Below the pieces are notes generated by a model that saw only the letters and a program-made list of their open reading frames with translations, was not told where the DNA came from and did no database searches. From assembly GCA_003255025.1 (NCBI GenBank), contig QANY01005716.1:284001-348000 (forward strand): a stretch of DNA of 64,000 nt, in the 5' to 3' direction. Position 1 is the first letter of the stretch. Each line of letters starts with the position of its first letter. This document shows, piece after piece, positions 36,614-48,022 of this stretch. The translations under genes and the position numbers were made by a program. The stretch comes from Datisca glomerata (taxonomy: Eukaryota > Streptophyta > Magnoliopsida > Cucurbitales > Datiscaceae).

Positions 36614-37931
36614 ATGACACACGCATGTCAGCTTCCAAAAGTCATAACTTTTGACTCGGATTGACTCACGGAACCCGTAAGATATTAAATCAAAACTCGT
36701 TCAGAGATCTACGTGTGCAACTGATTTTACTCATTATGACCCGGTTTCAGGCCCAAAAAGGGTCATTTTAGGTATTTTTGGAGGCCCGGAATATGTTTTA
36801 TGGTAATTTTGATTATTTTCGTAATTTTTCCTTTCTTTAATTTTTAAGGTTTTCAGGAACAGTTTAAATTCGTAGTTTTTGGTTAGTGTGTGGAGTTTTG
36901 ATAATATTATTGGAGACATTTTCTCTGTAATTTTAATTTTTAATATTTCATGATTTATCAAAATTGTTGCTTAAATCCTGATAATCTCAAAATTCAACAG
37001 ATTTTAGAAGATTGATTCAACAATATTTAAAATTGTTAGATTTTTTCGGAACTTCCGCTACATCATTTGCATTGGAGGTGGGCTAGCTGCTCCTAAATAT
37101 ACACATATATATATTTTTCACATTCTAGATACATTAAAGATGGATCATATCACAGTTTTATGAAATTTTTTTTTTGTCCCCTACTGAAAGGGCGATTGTT
37201 CAATCTAGTTGATGAATGGCAGGGACTGCATGTCAACAACAGATCACCTGGATGCACCAAGTGATAAGAAGCTTGATGAAGAACTTGTCGTGCCCTTTGA
37301 AGACCGTTGATGATGATGTGAGATACTTAATTATGAAGAATATTGTATTTGGTTTTGACAAAGTGTCATAAATAATATGTAAAATAAATTTTTAACATGG
37401 TCCGCTCAATTTACTTATATCCACGGCTTTTCTTATTATATCATCACTATAAAATAAGCACACCACACCCAACTCTAATCTCATTATATCTATATCTGAA
37501 TTCAACACACGCACAGATGCCGCTATATACAACCTATTAGTTTGAAAACGTCTTCACCATAGGCCAAGTCCTCTAACTGGCTCTAACTGACCTCTCAATA
37601 TCAATGAGATATCCCCTCCATGAATAAAATCATCTCTCATATTTTCATATTACCCTATGTCTCTTAGCTAGGATAGAAACTTTTCATCACGGGATACCCC
37701 ATTTAGGGTAGAGTCACATCTTACCTTCTGTCGAAGCAGCCACCAAACCATGACACAACATCCTATTTATAATAATCAAAACCTTAATCACTTTCCTATT
37801 TAAAATAAAGATCTCATTAATCCAAACCTCATTATCACCACGATATCTTTTTATAAAATATCTCTATAAATCAATAAATGGAACTCTTAAGGAATTTGAA
37901 TGATATTTTCAAACAGGCTTCAAATATATAC

Positions 37932-37987
<56 letters not shown>

Positions 37988-38135
37988 CCCATTTTGCATG
38001 CCTGGTATTTGAATAGGATTTGTAAAAGAATGTCGTGAAATGAAACATTGATATCAATCTATTAGATAAAATTGCAGAAACAAAATTTAAAGAAGAAGAA
38101 GAAAAAAATTAATTTCGTGTGATATTAATTTTGTT
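36614..38135. other. Intergenic, 3' of the B3 gene
   Basis: AT-rich with a (TA)n microsatellite at about 37921-37984 (ATACATACATA then TA repeats). No coding region supported. Confidence 0.5.
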
Positions 38136-39497
38136 TTATATGAAAGTGTGATCATCGTGGGGCAACTGAACCAGAGCAAAGCAAAGCCTTCCTTTGACTC
38201 TGAAAGACCAAAGCTCCACCGACTCTCTCTCCTTCAACTTATTTCTGCTCACAATCATACTCCATTGAACGATCAACGAGTACGATGATACTATTTCTTC
38301 CTCATCCCATAATGATCTGATCAATGTGATTAGACTAACCGAACCACCTGGCTCTATCATCTCCACTTCCACCCATCCATCTTTGCCATGTACTATCTCC
38401 TTCTCGTGTTGTTCCAAGAAATCAGTTGACACTTCACTCACCGGAATTGTGAAACAATTTTCACTCTCACTCACATCTTTCTCTGTCAATCTCTTACTCA
38501 TTATGAATGTTGGATCTGAGCCATCCATGAAGCTCATGCGTTTCTTGGTTTCATGTGGAAGCTCCCACTCATAATAAGGATCGTCATTCTGATTATTATC
38601 AGGAGCAGCAGCTATTGGATTTTGATCCTCCTCCGGCATATATTTTTGATGATTTTGATGATCGGGAGAAGGAGGAGGAGCAGGCGTGGGTTTGTTCTTC
38701 CAATCTAAAGCATAAGGTTGAATAATTTCATCAACAACCTTGTTCATAACTCTGTCGTAAAATTCAAACGTTGGCATTTCAAATAGTTTTCTCGCCGTTC
38801 TCTTTCTCTTGCTACCCAAATTCATGAGATGATCAGATTCTCCGGATGGCCCAGACACCAGAGGATGCGGTTGATCATATTTATGGATTTTATCAACCGA
38901 GATAGAGATCGGCTGTGGTTGAGGTAATTGTCGATGATGATCATTATATATGATGATAGGCCTTTTTAGGGCCTTCTCTCTCTTCAACCTTAGTAGCTTC
39001 TCATTCTCTGGGCAAGTTTCTGCTAATAATGATGCAGGCGATCTTGTACCATTATCATGATCTTCTTGATTTTGAACTTTGTTGTTGGTGTTGTTTGGGG
39101 CTGATGATGACGATGATAATGATCCTAGTACTGATTCTTCTTTTCTCTGGCGTTCTTGATCGGCAACGACGAGGACGACGTCTTTCTTAATGCTTTCTTC
39201 ACGAGCAGTATCTGCTGCTGTGGCTTCCGATGAGATGATGATCTCTTGACATTTACCATGAACGTCGTTGTTCTTGTTTTCCTTACTCTGACCATCATTG
39301 ACGACGTACATTGTTTTGGATTCTTGAGGGACAAGATAGAGAGAGTTTGGGACTGGGAGACTAGCTAGAAGAAAGTTATTGATTTCGTCTTCGGAATACC
39401 AAATAAACAAGTATATTAATTCTACAGTTATAATAACAGAGTTAGGGCTTGGGGGTATATTGGTCATTCTAACAGTACATGGATTTTTTTCCTGCAC
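38136..39497 (-). CDS. B3 DNA-binding domain protein, DUF313 type
   Basis: Single open frame of 453 codons. From about residue 325 to 445 lies a B3 domain of the plant DUF313 (REM-like) class: DPTFIMSKRLTEKDVSES, NCFTIPVSEVSTDFLEQHEK, WSMIVSRNKLKERESVELWS and FRVKGRLCFALVQLP. This fold binds DNA; members are mostly uncharacterised, lineage-expanded nuclear proteins, so the target and role are unknown. The N-terminal two thirds are low-complexity, with a basic patch SKRKRTARKLFE near residue 230 that could be a nuclear localisation signal and the conserved pre-domain motif FEFYDRVMNKVVDEI. The first Met is uncertain: another at residue 11 and the hydrophobic residues 20-34 are unusual for this family, so the start may be further in. 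Two CACTA ends flank the gene, one 95 bases upstream of this ATG. Confidence 0.78.
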   Translation of the reverse strand: MQEKNPCTVRMTNIPPSPNSVIITVELIYLFIWYSEDEINNFLLASLPVPNSLYLVPQESKTMYVVNDGQSKENKNNDVHGKCQEIIISSEATAADTAREESIKKDVVLVVADQERQRKEESVLGSLSSSSSAPNNTNNKVQNQEDHDNGTRSPASLLAETCPENEKLLRLKREKALKRPIIIYNDHHRQLPQPQPISISVDKIHKYDQPHPLVSGPSGESDHLMNLGSKRKRTARKLFEMPTFEFYDRVMNKVVDEIIQPYALDWKNKPTPAPPPSPDHQNHQKYMPEEDQNPIAAAPDNNQNDDPYYEWELPHETKKRMSFMDGSDPTFIMSKRLTEKDVSESENCFTIPVSEVSTDFLEQHEKEIVHGKDGWVEVEMIEPGGSVSLITLIRSLWDEEEIVSSYSLIVQWSMIVSRNKLKERESVELWSFRVKGRLCFALVQLPHDDHTFI

Positions 39498-39592
39498 TGC
39501 ACAGAAAAATACGAGGAAAATTACCTTCTTACTTATTACCTGTACAATTGGTTAAAAGTAAAGAGTAAAAAACCCCAGTATACACTACAAGA

Positions 39593-40745
39593 AAACAGCT
39601 ATCGAAGACGGTTTTTTGTCTGTGACGACGGTTTTGAACCATCGAGAAAACTATTACGACGATTTTCACAACCGTCGAGTATCGTCAGCGTAGACAACCT
39701 AGGGCGACGATTAAGATACGTCGTCGTAGTCTACCTATCACTACGGTTAGAAAACCGTCGTCGTAGATATCCTATTCAGAGATGCATTTAGCTGTGCGGG
39801 TATTTCTCTTACATTCTTCTTCTCACTCTACCTTTCTGCGGAAGGTGCTTGTTCAATATAAAGCAACCAACGAGTAAACTAGGGAAAGATTAGATCACCA
39901 GTATCAAATATAAAAAATCCAATGATAAATCAAAACTAAAGTATCATGAGCTTCAAATTAGATATATAATTCATTAAAAGAGACCACTTTTGATCTGATG
40001 ATAGCCTAATGATACATTGATCACACTCTTTTTTCATCTTTCTCTCTAGAAAAAAATTAGGCAGGAAGAGAGAGAAAAGAAACACCCTAAAAAATCCTAC
40101 CTATCTGTTATTTGAAATCAAAGAATGAAGAATCGAAAATCCTACCTAAGTGAAACACGGCAACGAAGAGCATGCAACACCTTCAAACCCTAGACCACCA
40201 CAACCATCCCCATATTCACTCTTTTAATCCATTACACAAACCAAAAGAGATTTGTGCAAGGGAACCCCTAGGTGAGAGGGGTTCAGATCTGTTGTGAGAA
40301 GACACTGCTCGTGAGATGAGATTAGATATGCACAAGAGAGACCTGTGTGAGAGAGAGACTGCTCGAAGAGGAAGACCTTTTTGAGAGAGAGAACTCCAAG
40401 TGGAATACCTACGTGAGAGAGAGAGAGAGATCGATGAGGGGAGAGACCTGCGTGCAATAGAACCAAAAAATTAAGGAGAATTGAGAAAGATTTGACGACG
40501 CTTGTTCAAGTGAACCGTCGCAACAAACACAAAAAAACACACAATTGCGACGGTTCAACCAAACTGTCGCAATAGGGAAGGTCCTGTTAAGACGGTTCAA
40601 GCAAACTGTCGCTATTGGTAAACTTGTAGTGACGATTAGAGGAGAACCGTCGCCATTGTTTTTTTTCTATTCCGACAGTTTACAAAATCGTTGCCATATA
40701 TTTCCTTGCTCAACCTATTGCGACGGTATATCTAATCGTCGCCGT
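39593..40745. mobile_element. CACTA transposon, left terminus with subterminal arrays
   Basis: Begins CACTACAAGAAAACAGC at 39593. Both flanks of the region (39610-39780 and 40490-40745) are filled with ACCGTCG / CGACGGT repeats, as in CACTA subterminal regions. A second, inverted CTTGTAGTG ends at 40631 with a loosely matching terminal sequence, but the same repeat type continues beyond it, and the flanking triplets (ATA and ACG) do not match, so the right border is unresolved. No transposase visible; a non-autonomous copy. Confidence 0.72.
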
Positions 40746-40848
40746 TTAACCATTGTGAATGACCGATTAATAGAAAAAATAAATGAAGGAAACAAACGTC
40801 GAACACTTTGTATGGATTTCATCATTTGAACAAATCTGACTAAAAAAA

Positions 40849-41577
40849 TCATGAATGTGAAAGGGTATCTGTTAAATAACAAAACCCCCGTTGACCCATT
40901 GGACACGCATCCGCCATCTTCTTCACTGTTTCCTCCGTTTTTCCCTCAAAGAACAACTCTGTTGCTATAGGCCCTGGGGCCACACAATTTGCAGTTATTC
41001 GTGTACCTTTTAATTCCTTAGCCAATATTTTTGTCATTGACTCTACCGCCGCCTTGGAAGCTGCATACGCTCCATATCCTGGCGGAACAGATCCCACCAC
41101 CGACGTCGATATCATAATAATTCTTCCACCGCCTCCCCGTGCCAACCTATTAGTAGCTTCTTTACAGCACAATAACGCACCTCTACTATTCACATGAAAT
41201 GTCTTATCCCAATCATCAAAAGTTGTATTGGCCAAAGATGGATACTTTGGATCTAAGACTCCAGCAGAGTTAACAAGGATATAAAGTTGAGACCCAAATT
41301 GTTGTTCAGCTCTGTCAAACAGAAGCTTCACCTGATCTGTGTCTGAAACATCAGCTTGAACTGCAACGGCTCGATGAGTTGAACTAGAACTAGAAGAGTT
41401 GAGGTGAGATGCCAGAATATTGGCTTGGGTTGAGTTAGAAGCATAATTAATAACAACACTTGCGCCGAGGGAATGGAGGTGGGTGGCAATGACACGGCCA
41501 ATGCCGCGAGAGGTTCCGGTTACTATAGCAACACGGCCATCAAGTGGAAGAGGGTGAGGATGAGTATGGTGTTTCAA
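40849..41577 (-). pseudogene. Short-chain dehydrogenase/reductase with a 3' deletion
   Basis: Classical SDR fold, single exon. TGTSRGIG near residue 20 is the TGxxxGxG cofactor site; NSAG (near 105), Ser in MISTS (near 157), and YGAYAASKAAVES (Y-x3-K near 170) form the catalytic set. Closest in style to the plant NADPH-dependent aldehyde reductase-like group. After MADACPMG the protein diverges (QRGFCYLTD...) and stops after 242 residues at 40849. Shifted by one frame, the same DNA reads VNGGFVI and a TAA at 40872-40874, the family's normal C-terminus. About 30 codons between have been deleted along with the frame. The lost strand and helix close the fold, so the protein is probably inactive. 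Confidence 0.8.
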
Positions 41578-42702
41578 TTGACTGATCGGCCATGATTGAT
41601 CTATTTTATTGTTATTGCAAAGTGGTTACATTCCACCTGAATAGGCTTTTTATTTTTCTTGAAGAATGCACATGGAATCTGCCTTCTAAATTAAAAATGA
41701 AATCATGAAATATATTATAATTAGAGCCAGTCAGATTAATATTATAGAATGATTTTATTACGTCACTGCATAAGTAATGATGTGCAATTTGTACTTTTGC
41801 TAAACTCTGATTTAATTAAGTCTCCAAGTTTAATGGACATGAAATAGATCCCTTCAGTTGACAATTGACATCTTAAATATGTCTCTTAGATCGTGGTCCT
41901 TCGTGTTAGGCATGGATGATCATTTTTAGGGTTTTGAGGATAGTGGAACTTGAACCCTCACGATTTTTAAAGTCGACGGATTTTTCTCTTAGTATAAATT
42001 TCATTTTTGTTGGTATTGATATGTAGAATGAAACTTTATCTTTATTATATTCTCGTCAGGTTAATCAGTTCTTCAAAAGATCAATCAGATTATGATGGAG
42101 TGAATGATTTGATCAATGAATATTTAATTCTTTTTTCAACTTGGAGATTGGAATTCACAACAATTCGTTCATTTTTCATATATTATTTTTGATATAAATA
42201 TAAAAAATATGGATTCAGGTCGTCTTTAATCATTTGAAATATTTTAGTACGTATGTATGTATGCTGAGATGAAAACGTAGTCTGGAGTTTTTTATATTCT
42301 AGTTCATGAGTCATCCATATTTAAAACATAAATGATATTATTTAGATTTTTTTAATTTTAAATATAATTTTGTCTACAACTTTTAAAAATCATCATATAT
42401 AACACTTTTCTATAAATATTAATTAATCTAAAAAAATTAATTAAATAGTTTTGCATATTTATTTAGTTACTAATTTACACTTTTTATTATTTATTATATT
42501 TAAATGTCTCATCCTCCATATTTTTATATCTCTCTATTTATATCTATTAAAATATCAATCACTATCTCTCTCTCTTGTTATCTCTCTATATCTCTCAATC
42601 TCTCTCTCTATCTTTATCTTATATTTAAATTCAAAGAAAATTTTGAAGTCATTAAGAGATCAAATATTTAGTTTTATTTAGTAGAATATTAATAACGATT
42701 CT
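41578..42702. other. Intergenic, AT-rich, upstream of the SDR
   Basis: Contains the SDR promoter (minus strand) and, at about 42530-42620, a degenerate CTCTCTATAT low-complexity stretch. No other gene seen. Confidence 0.45.
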
Positions 42703-43404
42703 TGTTATGAGTGTTTTTTTAACCACCAATGACGCAAGCACACGTGTTACGTAGCAATGGGGGGCGATGAAGGAAAGCTTCAGAGGAAAAGAACCGACCT
42801 CACATTATCACTATCGAAGATGCTCGAGCTGCACAGACCCGAGCACCTATAAGAGAGATCAAAGTTCATGAGAAGAGATTGGATAGTACTGAGTGTAGGG
42901 CAATCATTGCCCACCGAAAATAACGTCTCAGATGACACCTCATCACAGACCCGAGCACCCAACAAGTCCCATCGCCATAGCAGGATGTCGGATAGCCCCT
43001 GTCTGGTCATTTTGAAAGCACTTAAAAAAATGCCTATCACTTTATATCAAAGGTCGCATCTCTTCTGTCCAATCAAAATTATGCGTTGTGGCTTGTGAGG
43101 CTTCCCCATTACGCTTCTGAAAAGCTTCTTCGACACGATTCCTTCCATCCGAAGACTCAAGTATAAATGCACCTATCAATAAATAAAAGAGGTAGGCCTA
43201 TTCTCCACTAAGGAAATTAGGCCAGAATATCGGCTGAATGCTGACTTAGGCATCAGACACCCTTAGGTAAGGCAACCCCCCTTTCCTCAGGGTTCCTCGC
43301 TCTTTGGGTTCATTGTTTGTGTTTTACAGACATTAAGGATACGAGGAGCTCAATTCGGAGGGAAGACTATACGCAGAATGCTGTTGAGGTTGTTGGTCAA
43401 AACA
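42703..43404 (+). repeat. 5' LTR (702 bp) of the LARD-like element
   Basis: Starts TGTTATGAGTG, ends AAAACA. Shares long stretches with the 3' LTR, for example CCACCAATGACGCAAG, GAGCACCTATAAGAGAGA and CAACAAGTCCCATCGCCAT. A possible TATA signal (TATAAATGCACC) lies near 43162. Confidence 0.88.
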
Positions 43405-43405
43405 G

Positions 43406-43424
43406 TTGGCTCCATCTATGGGGA
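43406..43424 (+). other. Probable primer binding site
   Basis: TTGGCTCCATCTATGGGGA, two bases after the 5' LTR. It resembles the TGGCGCC-type primer sites of many plant gypsy elements, with substitutions. Confidence 0.5.
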
Positions 43425-43914
43425 ATGACTCCAAAGCCATTCCTGTTTAAAGTATTCGAAACCATTTTCCTCCCTCAAAGAGGAGAACAAATGACGAAGG
43501 CCCCCGAGGAACCCTCTAGAAGCAATATGAGCGGCTGCGAATGAGGGAAGAGAGTGCCAACAAAATACCTTCCGCTTAAATTCTTTGGTATACCTTTGGC
43601 TGCCAAGAATTTTACAACGCCCTCGCACGAACGAAAGTCACGCGGCATAGATAAACAGGCATGGGGTCATTCCCAGCTGAAATAGAAAGGCGTGCATCAT
43701 TTCTCCATCGCGGTTGAAGTGCAAGCCTGGGTCATCCAGCTCCCAGCTACTTTCAAGCTCCCAACTCATGTGCCACAACTAAGGATAAACAAAAGGATGA
43801 TAGACCCCACTGAAATTGGTATACGGGCCCACATGTCAAACCTAATTTGGCGCCCCAGTTAAGAAATGGAGATGGTCAAAACCTTTTACACCGGCCTCCA
43901 AGGAGACTGACCTC

Positions 43915-44214
43915 TTGACACCGGAGGCGCGCCAACGTAGTTCCCCTATGACACCTCCAAACGAAGTGAATGAGCCAACAAGGAGGAGGACCCGAGGAAT
44001 GGTCAACTGCCCGGAAGGCGGTCCGAAGAAGAACTCGAAGGACCGGGATGGTCAATTTTTCTCATGCCAAAACAACCGGAGAGGAAAGACCTGGACGAAC
44101 CCATACCTCTTCATGAGCAGAATGTGGAGCTCAAGAGATCCTGCCATTGATCTAAAGACGCATATCGGGAGGAAGAATGTACTAGGACTAGCAAGGGATG
44201 GATCGATAGCTTGA
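43915..44214 (+). other. Short open frame in the LARD-like interior, no known domain
   Basis: 99 codons from MTPEARQRSSPMTPPNEVNE onward, rich in Arg, Pro and Lys. It could be a relic of a gag linker, but no gag or zinc motif is visible. Listed only because it is the longest open stretch in the expected gag position. Confidence 0.25.
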
Positions 44215-44539
44215 GAAATGAGGAGCCCGACCTCCTTCAGAGACATGCTACAACTTACGCTCGCTAGATCACATAGCTAATTGGGATTCCTAGATGCTCC
44301 CATCACAATGAAAGCGTTAAGACTATAAGGTATGAATTTAATAAATTCACATAAGTTGTGTTGGATTTATTTGGGAATGTTTGTCCACTCACCCTCAGTC
44401 AGAGTAGAGGAAACAAGTTTATTTTTTAAATGATCAATGCCAAGGTGTAACAGACGACGAGTCTATGCACTCAGCAACATTTATCAAGTAAAGGGAAGCG
44501 AGCAACTCTTCTACGACGTACAACAGAGAAATAAAAAGT

Positions 44540-45092
44540 GATGCTCTAGCCCACCAATGAGGATTAATAAAAAAAATGATGACTGGTGATGTGCTCTAGC
44601 CCACCAATCGGGATTAAATAAAAAGTGATGACCGGTGGGGGGTGCTCTAGCCCACCAGTCGAGATTAAATAAAAAATGATGTTTGGTGAAGTACTCTAGT
44701 CCACCAGTCAGGATTAAACAAAAAATGGTGATTGATGCTCTAGCCCATCAGTTGGAATTAAACAAAAAGTGATGACTGATGCTCTAGCCCACTGACCGAG
44801 ATTAATAAAAAAGTGATGATTGGTGATGTGATCTAGCCCATCAGTCAGGATTATATTAAAAGTTACGACTAGTGAAGTGCTCTAACCCAGCAGTCAGGAT
44901 AAAACAAAAAGTGATGTCTGGTGAGGTGCTCTAGCCCACCAGTCAGGATTAAACAAAAAGTGATGGCTGGTGAAGTCCTCTAACTCACCAATCAAATTAA
45001 ACAAAAAATGATGGCTGGTGAGGTGCTCTAGCCCATCAGTCTAAATTAAACAAAAAGTGATGACTGGTGATGTGCTTTAGCCCAGCAATCGG
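44540..45092 (+). repeat. Tandem array, about 47-bp unit, roughly 12 copies
   Basis: Each unit carries GTGCTCTAGCCCACCAGTC, then GGATTAAA(C/T)AAAAAGTGATG and (A/G)CTGGTGA. Copies vary by substitutions and small indels, and some are shortened. It lies inside the LARD-like element. Confidence 0.88.
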
Positions 45093-45440
45093 GATTCAAG
45101 GGTCTATCCTGAGCAGGCACGCCTGGTTAGACATCAAGGAAAAAAGTGATGTTTGCCGAGCACCCCTGCTCGTCAGACGGGATTCAAGGGTCTAGCCAGA
45201 GAAGGCACACCTGGTTAGACATCAAGGAAAGATGTCTACCGAGCACTCATGCCCGCATACGAGAATCAAGGGTCTAGCCACAGCAAGCATGCATGGCTAG
45301 ACATTAAGGAAATATGTATGTCGGGCACTCATGCTCACGAATGGGAACAAGGGCATAGTCGGAGCAAACACCCGTAGCTAGACTAAGGAAAGTAATGACC
45401 GTCGAGCACTCATGCCCGTCTGACAGGGCTAAGGGAAAGC
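45093..45440 (+). repeat. Second tandem array, about 80-bp unit, four to five copies
   Basis: Units contain AAGGGTCTAGCC, GGCACACCTGGTTAGACATC, AAGGAAA and CGAGCACTCATGCCCG. It directly follows the first array; the boundary copy shares the GGGATT start with it. Confidence 0.8.
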
Positions 45441-46475
45441 CTCAGCCAAGGCAATCTCGATGCCGGGGACAAGGATATCTGTCGAGCATTGTATCTTGAA
45501 AGACAAAGATAATGTACTCTAATGAGCGTTTCAGCTTGAGGATTTACCCAGAACACCAACGCCTGTATATGTGAGAAAGGAAAAGTCTTTTGACCTAGTA
45601 TCAAAACCATATGAATTCAACTTGCTTTCTAGATCGCCAGACAAGAAAAAGCTCAACTAGAAGAAGGCATACTTGACTAAATGTCAAGGTAAAACCCCAA
45701 TGTGGGGAAGGTTCGCCCGACCAGACCTCCCGGATGGGAACACATAAGGCTTTATAAAGGCCGCGACACATATGCGACCCCGACCTCCTTCAAATGGGGC
45801 TGCCCAAAAGAAAGGACCAAGGCCATTTTAAAGGCCCACTCCAGCACAGAATCACAAGTCAGGCCAATAAAGTTAGTAAGGATACAATGCTCGATATAAT
45901 AGTTAGAATGACTGCGCATCTTAGGATGAATGTCTTATCCAGACCAATTTAAAGCTTGATTGATGAAAAATATAACTGTATTTGCTTAGAGCGTGCGGGA
46001 CAGTAAATAGGAAAAAATAGAGATAAATAAAGGAAGTTTATTTTCATTAATAAACAGAGGACTACAAGTACACATAAAAATACAAAAATCTCCTCGGTTA
46101 AGGGGGCGATCCCTTCCTAGGCTAACTTAAAGGTAAAAGGCCCTCTACGCCTGGGCGGTGGTCGCAGAATCTCCACAACTTCCTTGAACTCTTCTAGGTC
46201 TCGATGACTCCGGTATCTCCACTTTTGGGGCCTCAATCTCTTCCCCTTAAAGGGAGAAGGAAGGAGACACTAGCCCTTGGGTTCAGAATGATCCTGTCAT
46301 CGGCCTACTCATTGTTCATCAACCCACTCTAAATGGTCGGCGGAGTAAGTTGATGAAAGATTGAAAGGAATGATGGCACATAGGAAGAATATATGTTGTG
46401 GCTAGTAAAAATGCTTCATTACGAAGCAAAGGACAAGGTTACTAGCCTGATTACAAGCCATTGGTAAGGTTAAAG

Positions 46476-47260
46476 CATAGTATTCAATTTCGTTTCGGTG
46501 GTCGTTTCGGTTTAAAAAAATGGAACGTTTTGGATATTTCGGTGTTCCGGTATTTCGTTTCAGAAAAAAATTTCAGACGTATAAAAATAATATTATAAAA
46601 CTTATAGTATAACAAAAAGTGAGTCGTGACTTATACAAATAAAATACATATAATTCTCATTAAAAACTTATTTATCTTGAGCCCTTATAGTTTATTCCAT
46701 GCATTTCAAGTTATTTAAAAGCATGAGCGTAATCTTACAAGTAACATAATTAATTTAAAAAATCACCCATTTAATCAAAAAACAAGCACTCATTTACTTA
46801 AATTTATAATATAAACAAATCATACATTTAATCTAAATAAGTTACTTATTCTAAAAAATAATTATAGAAATAAGTTTAACCAATTATAAAAGAAAAATTA
46901 GCTCTATTAAATTAACAAATTATTATTGAACAAAAACGAAGTAAAAATATATAATGCAAACGATGAGATTCAAACCTGGGAGGGGAAGTTTGGTTCTAAA
47001 ACCCACAACTCCCTGGGTTGTTGCATTGTTATTGTGAATTGTTGCTTCCATTTATATTTACTGCAGTTTTAAAAATAAGAGCATGCTTCGGCCCATTTGT
47101 CATTTCGCCCATTCCAGGCGAAATGAGCATATTCCACTCCGGCCGGAATTGATCGAAATTTTAGACGGAATTTAACCACCCTCCATTTTATTCTATTCTC
47201 GTCTCAGAACCGGAACTTTCTGTCCATTCCAGTCGGAACGAAACGAAATTGACAACTATG
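46476..47260. mobile_element. hAT-like non-autonomous element nested in the LARD-like element
   Basis: 785 bases with imperfect inverted termini: CATAGTATTCAATTTCGTTT at the left and, read back from the right, CATAGTTGTCAATTTCGTTT. An exact 8-base duplication, GGTTAAAG, flanks it (46468-46475 and 47261-47268), as expected for hAT transposition. Subterminal zones are rich in TTTCG/CGAAA and TTCCG motifs. No transposase is encoded. Confidence 0.88.
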
Positions 47261-48022
47261 GGTTAAAGTCTCTACTAGCGGGGGCGGATAGCCAACACGG
47301 ACAAAAAAAATCACCGAACAGACTAATTGAAGGCATGAAAATTATCGTGATTGGAACATCGATGATTTCAAGGCACGACATTTAAGAGACGATGAAGAGG
47401 GAAGCGACAGTCATAAGAAAGGATTGGGGTAGTGAGGGAGAACCCACAAAATGAAAGAAGCCCCCAGAAGGGAAAATACTACTTTCTCCCAAAGGAATCA
47501 AGAGGAGAGACAAAGATGAACATAGATTTCAACTCTGTCAAGATGGAAATGAGAAGAACTGCCCATTTATAAGCCTTAGAGGGGGGAAACCGCTCATTTA
47601 ATGAGCACTAAAGGGGCCATGATGGCGACCGTTGGGGCTACTTTACAATCAATGAGCGACCGTTTAGCGGACCAATGAGAATATTCTAGAAGACCAAACG
47701 ATATAATGAAACAACGCGACGTATCAAGAAGTCAGGACTAACAGAATAGTGACCCTCACCCTCCTCTACACGCACCCACATGCCATTAACGCCTCCATTC
47801 TCGAAAGGAAAATGTTATTAAATCACGGGAAGAATGAAACGCGCACACGCAAGTCAGGACAAAGGTCAAAGAGGTAATTAATTTCATTTGGTGTAGCCTC
47901 CTTTAACGAATAAAACTTAAGGTACAAGAGTGAGATGCCCAAGGTAGGTGGAGTCTAGCTCAGATGGTGGAGTCATCGGCCCCGGGTATAAGAGGCCACC
48001 CAAGTCCTCGACTGGGGACAAC

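Noticed and set aside
40224..40466. 80-codon minus-strand frame with RSLSLSHVG-like repeats
   Set aside because: Low-complexity GAGAGA sequence inside the CACTA region.
44540..45440. Possible CRISPR-like array
   Set aside because: Units are contiguous with no unique spacers, diverged, and inside a plant LTR element.
46960..47040. B-box-like GGTTTGAATCTC on the minus strand as a tRNA gene
   Set aside because: No cloverleaf or A box at proper distance, and it lies inside the hAT-like element.
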